A stretch of DNA of 64,000 nucleotides, from the NCBI GenBank assembly GCA_019916065.1, contig CM034237.1, positions 26,408,340-26,472,339 of the forward strand. The letters are read 5' to 3'. This document shows, piece after piece, positions 32,871 through 45,012 of this stretch. Each line of letters begins with the position of its first letter. Position 1 is the first letter of the stretch. The notes beneath the pieces were generated by a model. It did no database searches and was not told the DNA's origin. It saw only the letters and a list, made by a program, of their open reading frames with translations. The translations under genes were made by a program, and so were the position numbers. Origin of the DNA: Vitellaria paradoxa (Eukaryota; Streptophyta; Magnoliopsida; Ericales; Sapotaceae).

Positions 32871-33930
32871 CTGTCCAAAGGGGTACATTTATTGATGTCT
32901 AAAATATAATAATATCTATTGTATTATTACATGTAATCACCTGCCTAAAGGGGGTTATTGTATATTTTTAATGTAACAGATGATTTTCAGTGACTAACCT
33001 GAGAATACTTCTTTTTTTTAAGAGGTTGGTCTGCCCAAAGGCGACTAATTATTTTTTAAATATTTAAGTGTTCTTATTGGTAGTTAGCCATGAGAGATCC
33101 TATAGCACATTGCACTCTCTGCCCAAAGGGGAGATGACACTAGTGCATCGAGCTACCTCTATTATTTTCTATGTATAGTTTTGCAATATATCTAAGATCA
33201 CAGGGTACATTCATTGAAATCTTAATTTTCTTGTTTATGGTATATGACTATTTTTATTGTGTTATTACATGCAAATACCTACCCAAATAGGGTATTATGT
33301 GCAGTAATGACTGGTATGTTATTCGGCAACTGGTTTGAGTGTCTAGCTTTGTTTTGTTTTTGAAAGGTTAGTCTACCCAAAGAAGATTATTTTTTAAATA
33401 TTTGGGCATTCTCATATGATGGTTAGTTGAAAGGACCTTATAGCATGTTATACTTTTTGCCTAAAGGGGAGACAATAATGATGCATCAAGAAACTCCTAT
33501 TATTTATACTTATGGTAAATTGATGCCCTCTATTTTGCTAATATATTGTTCTCTTATTACAAAAAAATACAATCTTGGGCAATTTACATATAATTATGTC
33601 ATGGTGAGAATTTTTTTTATTAATATTGGCATTATTGCCCCTAGGGATATGCTTGTTGATTCATGTTTTTTTGTTGCATATTTGTACATAACAAGAGTCA
33701 TTGTATTATTATATATAACCAGCCCAAAGGGGTTTGTTTATGTAATAATGATAAGATTGATATTCAGTAACTGATCAAAGAATTTCGGGTTAGAATGGTC
33801 TATTTAAGAGAATTGACTTTTCTAATATTGGTATTCTCATTGATAGTTTGTTGCGGGGTTCTCAAAGCATGTTGCACTATTTACCCAAAAGTGAGATGGC
33901 AATAATGCACTAGATTATCACTTACAATTT
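32870..33930. repeat. three-unit tandem repeat inside the copia element
   Basis: Units of about 320-440 bp repeat the order ATTATTACATGTAA-CC-GCCTAAAGGGG-TTATTG, GGTT(G/A)GTCT(G/A)CCCAAAG, ATTTTTTAAATATTT, TTCTCAT-GATGGTTAG, TAGCA(C/T)(A/G)TT, CCCAAAGGGGAGA-GACA-TA-TGCAT. Landmarks: GGGGAGA at 33127, 33465 and (diverged) 33888. The 115-codon frame at 33427-33774 lies in this repeat and has no recognisable domain. Confidence 0.65.
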
Positions 33931-34089
33931 ATGTTTTATTAAGTTTAAAGCATATTTTTGAATTATTTATTGCTCGTGATTGCTAATCATTATTTTAAAA
34001 CTTATTATAAAACTCTCAAATTATTAAAAGTGGTGTTATAACGGTTTGTATAAGCTGAATCTAGTTTATAATTTTGAGTATGCCATTTT

Positions 34090-34590
34090 CATATTGACAA
34101 TAATGAGTCTAAGAGATCTAAAAATTCAAAGATAAATTCTTCTTTATTATGGCATAAAAGATTAGGTTATATTTTTAAAGAAAGAACTTAAAGGCATATA
34201 CAAAATGATATTTTAATGTCACTTGATTTCAGAGACCTAGATACTTGTGTTGGTTGTATTTGTGATAAATTGACTAAAATGATTAAAATTATGAGGTTTG
34301 ACCAGAGAGGTGGGTATTATGGCAGACATGATATCACATAACAACATATGAGACTGTTTGTGGGATTGTTGCCCAATATATCATGCCTAGTAGTGTTAAA
34401 CAGAATGATGTAGCTGAAAGGCGTAATTACACTTTAAAGACGCAATGTGATATGATGAGTAGGTACAACTTGCCTTATATCTTTAGGGTGATGCCGTAAA
34501 ATCTATCTCATATATTTTTTAATGAAGTTCCCATTAAGTTGATTTCTAAAACACTTTTTGAGTCTTGGATTAGCAAAGTCTAACCTTAAC
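34090..34590 (+). pseudogene. copia GAG-pre-integrase and integrase remnant
   Basis: Frames read SLLWHKRLGYIFKERT, LDFRDLDTCVGCICDKLTK (the Cys-containing GAG-pre-integrase region), then YYGRHDI, AQYIMPSSVKQNDVAERRNYT with the third catalytic residue E, and FFNEVPIKLISKTLFESWI. The core segment that should contain the first two aspartates is reduced or missing between about 34290 and 34320. Several stops interrupt the frames. Confidence 0.83.
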
Positions 34591-35169
34591 ATTTTTATGT
34601 TTTAACCCTTTTGAAAGCCAAACCAACTGTTATTTCCTCATTGGGTGTCTAGATCATTCTAAGGGGTACAAGTTCTATTGTTCTACATTGGATGCTGGAA
34701 TTGTTGAGTTCTAGATAGCTAACTTTTTGGAGCTTGATAGAACTAATTTAGACTTTTCATAGCAAGATTGATGAGGATAAAAGTAGCAATGTGATGCCTA
34801 TTTCATTCCCCAAATGGAGGGAGATAATCATGAACAGCTGGTGATTAATGATGCCATTTTTTTGTTAATGCTCATGATCTTGTTGTAGCTGATTTTGTTT
34901 CTATTGATGCTCTTAATCCTATTTAGGGAGATGTCTACGAAGAAATCCTCTAATTAGTTTTTGTTTATCTCAGTGAATGTGATTATGATGTAGGTCTTGT
35001 GGTTGACCTAGCGACTTATGCTGGTGCTATTTTGTGTGCTCGATCTAGCATGTCAGTAGATGCTATGATAGATGAGATAGGGTCTACAACACATAATGGT
35101 GTGTGATAGCTTGTTAATCTTCTAGTCGGCTGTGAGCCTATTGGATGTAAATAAGCATTGACTGTAAAT

Positions 35170-35560
35170 AGATATTTTTTTTTTTAAGTTTCGTCTAAGG
35201 ATTCATTTAGAATTATTATAGATTTAGTGACATATTTTGATTTGGCGTTTCATTAAATGGATGTCAAGATGGCCTTTATGAATGGTTCTTAAATGAGGAA
35301 ATTTATATGGTGCAACTTGGGGGTTTCAAGGAAGAAGGGAAAGGAGCACATGGTATGCAAAATGTAGAAGTCCATTTATGACTTGAAACAAGTATTGCAC
35401 CAATTGTACTTAAAAGTTTGACAAGATTATCACTTTTATAGTTTTTGTGGAAAATAAGTATGACTAGTGTGTATATCCCTAAGTAAGTGGGAGGAAATTT
35501 ATTTTCTTTATTTTTTATGTTGATGATATCCATCTTGTTTTTTAGTTCCCTTGAGAGATA
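35170..35560 (+). pseudogene. copia reverse transcriptase fragment
   Basis: Recognisable pieces are MDVKMAFMNG, IYMVQL, KEHMVCKM, KSIYDLKQ, LYLKV and FYVDDI (YVDD at 35517-35528). Stops and shifts interrupt every block. RNase H is not clear downstream. The last part before the 3' LTR ends with GTTCAAGTGAGAGAA (35976-35990), the likely polypurine tract. Confidence 0.83.
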
Positions 35561-35990
35561 CTAAGTCACTATTATTTAACATCTATGATATATGCAAGAC
35601 ATATTAGTTCTAATAGAAACTATTAAAATTTTCTTACTTAGTGAATAAGTGTACAGTTAAAGAGAATTTGAGGACCGATAGAGGAGTAGCACATTTATAA
35701 GATCACTTAAGGAATGTTATTTCCTACCACACTATCACATATGATCTATGTTGATAAGGAGTCTAGTATATGTGATCATGAGTGGTCTTACATTAATTAA
35801 TAATGTAATGGTAGTCATGGTTCGATATTGATTGCCTTATTAGACCGAATTGTTTTAGATATTGTCTTTTGACTTTTCTTGGTTTTTAAAATGTAGCCAC
35901 ATACAAATTTTATAGTTTCAACTTGAGAGTCATTTTTTAAAAGGATTTTCAAAATTGTAACTTTAATTAATATTTGTTCAAGTGAGAGAA

Positions 35991-36480
35991 TGTTAGCATC
36001 TTACTTAAATTGAGCATGCACATTAATTGAATTTTGATTTTAATAAAACAAGTTAAACCAAGTTATAGTTGAGATATATAAAATATGCCCAATAAAGAAG
36101 TGATAATCTAGATGGACTAGGCTTCTATATACTTGTCAGATATATTAATTATGTGATTGGACAGTTTAATAATGTGGGCCTATGGAGTCCACTGTAGGTC
36201 TTTTACGGGAGGGCTTAATGAGGTTAGGGTTTACCATATATATATATATGGTTAGATCATTTTTCTACCCTCGATGGATAGTATTTTACACATAAAAAGC
36301 TGCCATACAGACCTAAGGTATAAAAAGGAAGATCTATATCTACCAAGGTTGATTTTAATCTTGAATACTTCTTCTATTCGCATTCATAGATCATAGAACA
36401 AATGGCTATACTTCCGTATTATTGAATATATATTTTTGATGTTCCTAAATTCAGATACAAGTTTAGTTACAAATCTTAGA
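35991..36480 (+). repeat. 3' LTR of the copia element
   Basis: The repeat starts TGTTAGCATCTTACTTAAATT and ends TTACAAATCTTAGA (the final CA is mutated). It is colinear with the 5' LTR. Confidence 0.88.
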
Positions 36481-36485
36481 GTGCT

Positions 36486-36690
36486 TTCTTACATGGGACG
36501 CTTTTGTCTAGACCCATTATAGCAGTTGCTTTCGAATTGACTTTTGGTGCCAGAGGTTGTGTATTAGATTAATTTCGTAGTTCCTTATCTCCAAAAATTG
36601 TTGAAGATTTAATTTGCACAAAAAATTGGTTGAGGAGCTCATTAGCCTAATTGAAGTTGAAGAAAAAGATTAGAAGAGTTTGAAGAACTA
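36486..36690 (+). pseudogene. hAT transposase C-terminal dimerisation region
   Basis: Broken frames read IIAVAFELTFGARGCVLD, then FRSSLSPKIVEDLICTKNWL, the standard end of plant hAT transposases. It continues the protein cut at 31093 by the copia element. Dimerisation through this region is required for hAT transposition. Confidence 0.85.
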
Positions 36691-37240
36691 GAGTCTAGTA
36701 TGCCAACTTTATATTTATATTTTTTGTTCTTTCAAAACTTTAGTGATTGTTTATTGTTTTTGTACATTTAAATTTGTTATTTTGTAGCTACATCGAAAGA
36801 ATGTGGGGCTCTTTCTCTATGTGGTTCAAGTTCTAATGGCTAAAGAAAATTTGTTTCTTTTTAAGTAGAATTTTAATGGATTATTTTATTTTAATTTTAT
36901 AGTTGAATAATATCAAAATTATAATTTAATTTTTTTAATATTCTATTTTTATTTTTCATAGAAAATGGTGGTTAAAATCTTGGCATGTTGAGGAATGCAT
37001 TGCAGCAGTGTGATCTATGTTCACAATTGACAATCTTTTCTTTGTACATTTTAAATAATTTTTATAAATTGAGGAGGTGAGATGTTCACTTTATATTTGT
37101 AGTTGTTGTTGTCTTTCTTTTTTTTTTCATGAAAATTTATAGTATTTGATATTTTAATATCATTACGTTCTTTTTTATTTTTTTATTTTTTCCTTAAGCA
37201 GTAAGCATGTTGTTGTATTGATGCAAATTAGAACTGCTAA
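36691..37240. other. 3' non-coding part of the hAT element
   Basis: AT-rich sequence without a recognised gene, between the transposase end and the MITE. Confidence 0.45.
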
Positions 37241-37568
37241 GGTATCATTTGGTATACATGTTTTGAGCTTATTTTTCATTTTATATCTTTGAAAATAAGG
37301 AAAGTAGCTCAAAATGCATTTGGTGACTAATATTTTCAAAATTCGTTTTAGAAATAGAAAAAGAGTTTATATATGAAATGCAAAATGGTAAAAAGTTATT
37401 TTGAGCGTTTTTAACCAAAAACAAAGAAAATCTCAAAATATAAAAAACAGAATATATCAAACCAAATGTGTTTTTTGTTTTTGTTATTTTGAGATTTTCA
37501 AAACATAAAACAAAAAATAAAAAATAAAAACAGAAAACAAAAAATAGAAATCCAAATCAAATGACACC
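37241..37568. mobile_element. Tourist-like MITE with TAA target duplication
   Basis: The ends are GGTATCATTTGGTATA and, reversed, GGTGTCATTTGATTTG. TAA flanks at 37238-37240 and 37569-37571. The length is 328 bp and there is no coding sequence. Confidence 0.75.
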
Positions 37569-37817
37569 TAATATTTTGAGTTAGCTCGAACAAATTCAAA
37601 CAAAAATACTATCTAATGGGTTGGGACTTAAGCCCAACCTCAGACTAATTTGGGCATGGGTAGGTGTTGTGGTTCTGGGAGGGGGGCTAGGTTAAACTTT
37701 AAACCCATCTAAGTCGCCCAAGTGGCAACCCTAGTTTGAACAAGTTTTATTGAATTGAATTTTTTTTTTTTTTTGGTAACTTTTCATTGAGATGAACCAT
37801 TAATTTAGGAGGCATTT

Positions 37818-39614
37818 TGTCACACCCCCGAAATCCTAAGGTTCCGAGGGGTGAGTTTAGAATGAAAACTTATTACACCTAACTTACTATAATCCTACCA
37901 TTTATAATTTCAGAGTTCCTGCCCATTTATTCCATTTATAAGGTCAATAAAACTGATTTCTTTTATGACAAATCGTATACCCAATTAGAATTAAAACTGG
38001 ATAACATAACCCATACTCATTTATAAAGCAGTATTTTTACATACATTAAACTTTAGAGGTCATTACATGAAAAAAGAAATTTTATTTAATACATCTATAA
38101 GATTTAGAAGCTATGTCGGTTCTTCTAGGTCTCGGGGTCTGTACCTGCAACACAATCTGTAGGGGCGTGAGCACCAAGCCACGTGTGCTCCCGACGTATA
38201 GATTTATACTTTTTATAATGCCTTTTAAGAATTATGTAAAATAATGAATGTAGCAAGAAATTATTAAATACGTCAATATGTAGCAGAATAAAACACATCA
38301 TTCGTAACTTTTAGTTTTGTTGTTAATATTTCTTCATTTATTATTTTATTTTCCCAAGGTGGAAAAGGATACTCTGCAAGACTGTCCCACAATCATGTAG
38401 TAGTCCAAAACCATCGCTAGTTCGTATAATTATACGGGTCGCGACGCACCCTTGCGTCATCGTTTAAGGATATGAGTCCAAGGGCCACGATGAGCCTTTA
38501 CTACATTCGTCGTCGTTTTGGATTACTAGTCCATGGGCATGATTTACCCGACCCTGCACAGGTTTAGGGTTTTTCAGCCCAAGGGTATCTCTTGACCCTC
38601 CCTATTTTTATATAGTACCCTCACTTTCCCCACAAAATCAACATTTTCTTAGGTTTTCCCTTTTATGTTGTTAAAGATTAGCAACAATATCCAAGAGTGT
38701 GTATCAACTTCCACAATTTTATATTTCCATTTTATCATCCGTTTCACAATAAACACATATTCAGCATGTTCCAACATATTATAGCATGTCTGTCACGCCC
38801 CGGATTTTCATAACCGAATGCCTAGGGGTGACTTGGAATTTATTTGTTAGGTATAAAAATGAGATGATAAAAACACAATGTCACACCCCAGAGTTTTCCT
38901 CCAGATTGGGGTTGACCCGTAAGAAAAATTTAAAATAGTTAAAATCTCATGTTTATCCCAAACAATATTTATAAGTCATTGGACTGAACCATTTGATGGG
39001 ATTTCAACTACAGGGCTCAAAATAAAGATAGAGAAAAATATTACAGAGCCATCTAAGTGTCCCAATCACGCTATTAACATTACATACCAAATAAAAGCAA
39101 ATTAGGTCTATGCTTAATAATTACAATCATCCAACAATTATTACAGACCAAAAATAAAGTCCTCCAGCTCTGTGCAGGAAAGAAGAAAAAATAGATAACT
39201 CTTCTGATGGAATATTTAAGAGAATTTAATCTCTTTCCAGCTCATCTTCTGTATCCCTGTGCTTAATATCCTGAAAAAATATTCCCACAAGGGGTGAGCT
39301 ACCAAAGCCCAGTAATCAGAATCTCCTAGGTGCCTATATGCAGTGGTTGTAATACTACACTGTATTAAGTGAATGTGTTTAAATGGCATACTATTTATGT
39401 AACAATTAATTCAATAGATCTCAACTGAATAATGTAAATTATACTTACAACGGTTCGATGAAATCGTCACCGTAACTACTATTTTACTTATATGTAAAAT
39501 AATTAAATACTGATGTGTATACCACAATGAAGTCTGTGTCGCAGTGGTAGGGATCTCAGATTTAGATCTTCAAGGTCTCGGGATCAAACCCCGTAGCGAT
39601 ACAAGTTTCATACA

Positions 39615-39645
<31 letters not shown>

Positions 39646-42600
39646 TATAAAATATTAATCGAGAGGAATTTAATATAATTAAATAATTCCAACACATCAT
39701 TCATACATAACAAGAGAGGTTGCTGGTCACAGTAAAATTTTGTAAAGGAGTTTAATCTAAATCCTCCTAAGATAATCATACTCCTATCCTCCTCTACCCC
39801 CAGCCTTGGGAACCAGTGACTTTACGGGCTTAGCATCCAATGCATACCGACCGTGTCACCTACCAAAAACCTAGCCGTCGCGACCGGCTACCTGACTGGC
39901 CAGGTCAGAAGGGAGCATCTCCTAAATAAAATGCATGTTCCCATCTTCATCTAAAAGGCCATTTCTACCCACCCATCACCCCATTGCCAAAAACAGCTTT
40001 AGCACGAAGTGCCTTAATTTCTTCTCACCCTTTTACATTCCAAGGGTACCTTGTATGGAAATCAGACATTTTTAATAACAACCGGCAATGTTCCCGGGCG
40101 ATGAATCAAAAGTGAGATTATTTAGTCACATGCAATATATTTTTAAGCACTTTATCTATATCCATACTTTAATAGTAATTCTCAATAAATCAAAGATTTA
40201 ACATAGTCATCAATATCATTATCACAAAGATAGGCGCTATATGTAAATTAACAATTAGCAAGTAAAAAAAAATTTAGAATACAAACTAGTATTTTAGTTA
40301 ATTGTTTTGACAAGCTTACCGTACCAAATTTGATAAGAATAAAATTATTTCTAATGGTATATTAATTAGAAATATCATTCCTAATTGCGATTTAAAGTCG
40401 CAAGTTCGAACCTCATTGGCTGCAAATCTCGGTTTTTGCTCCTTTTACCTTTTATTTTATTATTTTATGGAATATAAAGATAATAAATAGCTCTTGGACT
40501 TATATTTAATTTTTAGCAAAATTGATAAGTTTTATTTTATTCAAAAAAAAAATTAAATAAATTTTCAATCATCATCTTATTTATAACCAAACCCTTATCA
40601 TAGGTTTTTGGCTTCAAGATATCCACAAATGTCCACAGAATTATCCCAATGTTTAGGAAGGTATTAAATGAGTTTCATTAAATTCACTTAATCATAAAAA
40701 TATAATTATATAACTTGCTAGGTTGACAAAACAATGCCAAAAATAAATCAAATTCATTTAAGAAAGACCAAATGAGAAAAGAACGAGTCCATTGTTTCTT
40801 TTGGGCATTTTATCAAATACTAGCATTTTAGTTTGAATAAGTCATCCAACTATCCAAGATGAAACTGATTATCTAAGTCAATTATCATCAATATTAGAGT
40901 GTCAAATAATACATAATATCTAGTTTAAAATAATTTCATATCAATAGAAATTATTAACATGACAATAACTAACAGAAGGAAATTAGAAATTTAAATAAAT
41001 CTTTAAACATAATATTCTAAACAAATCCAAACAAGCATCAATTAAAGCTAAGCAGAATAGCAGCTTGAAAGAAAATTCATATAAAATAGAGCAAGACTCC
41101 AATATCTATAAACTTTATATCTGTAAAAACTAGACTTCAAGACCTACAACTTTCATGTTTTACACTTTTTAAAATTCTAAGGTCTAAAGGTACAAAAACA
41201 GCTTTGAATTCAGTTTGTCCAGAAAATACAGTTTTACACGTGCTCAGTATTTTGGGCATAACTTTTGACTCACAAATCGGATTGATGCAATTCTTTTTGG
41301 GTTGAAAAGAAAACTGAAAGGGCTACAACTTTTATGTTTTAGCCAAAGCCTAATTCCACCGTTTTAGGGGTTAGAAGCACATAAGAAGTTACAAATAGAG
41401 AGCTGTCAGCATACTGAGTTACTTTAGTCAAAATTTTGGCTTCCCTACCCCCAATATACGGGTATTTATTTTTATCACAATTAAGTTTCATACTTCAAAC
41501 CGGAAAATGCATCAGATGTATTTTAGGAGATTCATCATCCTACCTCAATGAAGATATTAATGACCAAGTCTGAGAAGGAAAAATGAGTTAGCTTTGAACA
41601 CCACCCAAATTGGAAAATTCCAAGCCTTTCTTCTTCCTCCAAGCAACACCAAATCTTCAGCCTCACTAATGAATAATTTATTTTTATTTCTCTCTTATTT
41701 TCTTCTCTTTGAAGACACATAATTTATAGGGAGTGTAGAGAAAATTATTAGTGGAGAAAAATCAACTAAGGTATGATCATGCCTATACAATTGGTAGCAT
41801 GATCCAAGAATCATGCTTACTTTTTGACTATCTAACCATATCATTTAAGAAAAGCATTGGGGAAGATGTATGGAGGTGGCATGATCCGGGAATCATGCTA
41901 ACTTTTTGACAAATTTAAACAATCATGCTAGCTTTTTGACAATTTAACCAAATGCTTTAAATCATGCTAGCTTTCAAACAAAATGCTTTAAATCTTGTTT
42001 GCTAAATAATTTGAAAAAGATGCTTTAAGGTCATCAATGTGGGTCTTCTCTTTGTCCAATTAGTCAAATAATTTTGAAAGATGGTGAGAGTGTATGGAAG
42101 ATGGAAATGAAGTTGTCGGGAAATAATTTATAGCAACTATTCATGAGTCAATTCATTGAGTGATAAAGTGAGTTGAAATGAGTTGAGGTGAGTCAAAGAA
42201 AAGGGTTGACCCATGGGTTAATAGTATTGGTTTGAACCAAATAAGTAATTGGGCTAAGAAGTGTTTGGATAAAAATTTTAGAAATTCTACATTAAACTCC
42301 CACATAGGGTGAAATTTAATCCGAAAAATTTTTCAACTAATTTTTATCATTCCAAAAATTTTCAAATGCTCAATTTTCTAGATTTTTACTATAATAAATA
42401 TCACTACCACACTTAAATAATTTAATTAAGGAAAAAAAATTCAGGTTATTACAATGTCTCGGCATTGCATAGAAAATTTAATCAATTTAATCACAATTTC
42501 AATGCCACTGAAAATCCAGTTATCAACCTAATATTAATTTAATAATAATATAAACTTAACCTCACAATTATTCCCTATCAAAATAAACATCACAAAAAGT

Positions 42601-43234
42601 ATCAATAATACATTAATTTCCCTACCTTGTTTCTTAAGTTAGAGAAGTGGGGATTTGTCGTATGTGCACACCAAACCACCTTTTCAAAATTGGACAGCGC
42701 AGGCGCGTGAGGAATGAATTTAATTAAAAGGCTTAGAATTTAATTTGAGTTAGAAAACTAACCTTTTTTTTTTCCTTTCTCTTCTTCTTTCTCTTTTTCC
42801 TTTCCTCCCACTTTTTCTTTCTTCTCGGTTTTCTTTTTTTTTTTACTCCTGGTTTGGTGTGTCCCACAGCATCACCCTTTCCCCATATATATATACACAA
42901 AGCCCCACATGTGGGGCTTTGTGAGTGGCCCACCTCCCCCCCTTAGGATGAAGCTCCATTATGAAGCTAATTATAGAAGTGTGCTGCTGGCAAAGGGGTG
43001 TGGAAAGCCTTGGTCACCAAGGCTAAAGAGATTTCAAACCCTTGGCTGCCAAGTGTATAGTGCAATGATCAAATTGCTTCTTTTTTTTTTTTTTTTTTTT
43101 CACCAATCATCAGCCACATATATATACTTGGCACCCAAGGAAGGCTCACGGGTGGGCTTCCAGGTGGGCTTCGGCCAAATAAAAAAAATTATTTTATTTA
43201 TATATATATATATATATATATTTGGATTGTCACA
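37818..43234 (-). repeat. solo LTR C (about 1.75 kb without its insertion), target duplication CATTT
   Basis: The left end is TGTCACACCCCCGAAATCC, the right end TTTGGATTGTCACA, and CATTT flanks at 37813-37817 and 43235-43239. Solo LTR F2 plus its duplicated ATGTC is inserted at 38790/38791. The remaining sequence carries the two-hairpin module at 38519-38562 and the 21-nt motif at 38154-38174. Poly-T, TA runs and a TATATATATAC stretch near 42886 mark the promoter side. No coding region is present. Confidence 0.85.
38791..42453 (-). repeat. giant solo LTR F2 (3.7 kb) with target duplication ATGTC
   Basis: The repeat runs from TGTCACGCCCCGGATTTTC to TTCAGGTTATTACA with ATGTC at 38786-38790 and 42454-42458. 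It is colinear with F1. A TATA-like CCTATAAATTATG occurs on the minus strand near 41719-41731. No gag-pol frame is present; the 61-codon frame at 41535-41720 has a counterpart in F1 (16996-17217) but no recognisable domain. Confidence 0.86.
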
Positions 43235-43239
43235 CATTT

Positions 43240-43959
43240 GGAGTTCTTAAAAAGTTAAAAAAAAAATCAAATGTTGGTATTAAAGTGGTGTAAACATAAC
43301 ATGTGACAAAATCTAATTGGAGAAAATTAAAAAAAAATTTTGGAGTTTTTTTGAAAAAAATTTAGAGTACCAGACACCCCCTTATTGAATAGGGTTCCAA
43401 GAATTGAAGTGTAAAAATGCATTTTAGTGTTTAAGGTGCATTGATCCTATAGTTTGATTACATTTTAATGAAATATAACTTTCTACATTTTGCATTGACT
43501 GCATTTCAATCAGCTTCTTTTTAACTTTTACTTTTACTTTTATTTTGAAATTATTTTAACTAAATTAAATCAGAACTATTAAATCATTTTAAACACATCA
43601 GGATTGTTGATTAATGCACCTTAACCCTTTGCATTTCAGCCCCTGAAACCCTATTGAGTGAAGCACCTGACCACTTACACTATAAGTAAATTTTATGACT
43701 CTCCTCCTTTTCCTTACTATGTAATTAAAAAAAAAAGCACAAAGAAAATTAAAAGTTTAATTTGGCAACACTAAATAAAAGTTAATTTTTGTCTACTTAA
43801 TTTTTTAATTTCTTTTAAAATGATCAAAATTACTCCCTTATATTTTAATTTTTTTTACAATTATTAAAGTTTAAAATTCAAATTAAAAAAAGTAAAAAAA
43901 TTAACAATTAAAAAAACTAGTCAAACTAAGGGTTTTTTTTTCATCTGATTTATATATAT
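43240..43959. other. AT-rich flank, no gene recognised
   Basis: Contains many A and T runs between LTR C and the foldback element. Confidence 0.45.
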
Positions 43960-45012
43960 ATATATATATAAATTTAATAATTTACTTAAATAGGTTAGAA
44001 TTGGAATATTTGTAAAAATAGGGTGCGTGTCATCAGCGATATTATATCGTTGATGGTATTGAAAACTTATAAGGAAGTCATCAATATCGCTGATGACACT
44101 TTCCTACGACACTCGGTGGCTTAAAATACAAATTTTTGAAATATTTGATAAGATCTGTTAATAAGTTTAAATTGGATAAATGATTAAAAAATATTTCTAA
44201 GAAAAGATAAGGCTCATCAAAAAAAGGATAAATGATAAATGATAAAAGAAAGCCGATAAAAAAGTTATGTTATACATGAAGCAATAAAGGATAATTTGAA
44301 ATAGTAAGAATAAATATGTATAACTAATTCTTTTTTTGTTTTAATGCATGCGAACCGCGTATAACAAATTCTTCCATTTAACACATTTATTTGAAAATTT
44401 TCACAAAAATTTATCATTAAAATTTTAAAAAATTCTTAATTTTCTCACATTGACTTATCCTTTTTTTTATCCAACTTTAACTTTTTTTATTATTTATTAT
44501 TTATCCATCGCTTTTTTTTTAAGATAGACCTTATTATTTTTTAGATAGTAATTTTTTTCATTTATTTTTTTATCGGCTTTCTTTTATCATTTATCTTTTT
44601 TTTGATGAGCCTTATCTTTTCTTAGAATTATTTTTTAATCATTTATCCAATTTAAACTTATTAGTAGATCTTATCAAATATTTATCATTAAAATTTTTAA
44701 AACTTATTAATTTTCTCACTTTAACGTAACTTTTTTTTTAACTTTAATTTTTTATTATTTATTATTTATCCATCTCTTTTTTAGATAGATCTTATTATTT
44801 TTAGATAATAAATTTTTATCATTTATTTTTAATTTTTTTTTTATTATTTATCATTTGTCTTTTTTAGATAGATCTTATTATTTTTTGGGAATATTTTTTT
44901 TATAATTTATTATTTATCCAAGTTCAATTTATCAAATTTTTAGATAGATATCAAATATTTCAAAATTTTAATTCTAACCTATTTAAGGAAATTATTAAAT
45001 TAATATATATTA
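43960..45012. mobile_element. foldback/MITE-like element with long inverted repeats
   Basis: The outer arms are TTTAATAATTTACTTAAATAGGTTAGAATT (about 43969-44001) and its diverged reverse at about 44960-45008. Inner arms of about 125 bp lie at 44138-44262 and 44560-44684 (AAATATTTGATAAGATC, AAGATAAGGCTCATC and GAAAGCCGATAAAAAA, then their reverses). A perfect 17-bp inverted repeat, GTGTCATCAGCGATATT, lies at 44027-44043 and 44083-44099. Target duplications were not resolved in the AT flanks. No coding sequence is present. Confidence 0.65.

Larger units (their letters stand above)
31094..36480 (+). mobile_element. degenerate Ty1/copia element inserted in the hAT gene
   Basis: Two 486-490-bp LTRs (31094-31579 and 35991-36480) enclose a primer-binding site remnant, a long non-coding repeat region, GAG-pre-integrase and integrase remnants and an RT fragment. 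Integrase before RT is the copia order. The target duplication is GTGCA (31089-31093) against GTGCT (36481-36485), one mismatch. No gag zinc-knuckle region was found. In the integrase the segment bearing the first catalytic residues is missing. Confidence 0.9.
26963..37733 (+). mobile_element. degenerate hAT transposon split by two retroelements
   Basis: Three coding pieces (26963-27074, 29740-31093, 36486-36690) join conceptually across solo LTR B and a copia element and follow the order of a plant hAT (RICESLEEPER-like) transposase. The right end may be CCCAAGTGGCAACCCTA at 37717-37733, typical of hAT termini (TAGGGTTGCC reversed). An 8-bp duplicate of the following GTTTGAAC was not found on the left. 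A Tourist-like MITE sits at 37241-37568. Confidence 0.75.

Noticed and set aside
33427..33774. 115-codon frame with membrane-like segments
   Set aside because: It lies in the copia tandem repeat and is not preserved in the other repeat units.
42733..42933. Lys-rich 66-codon frame
   Set aside because: Encoded by a CT/TC-rich run in LTR C; low complexity only.
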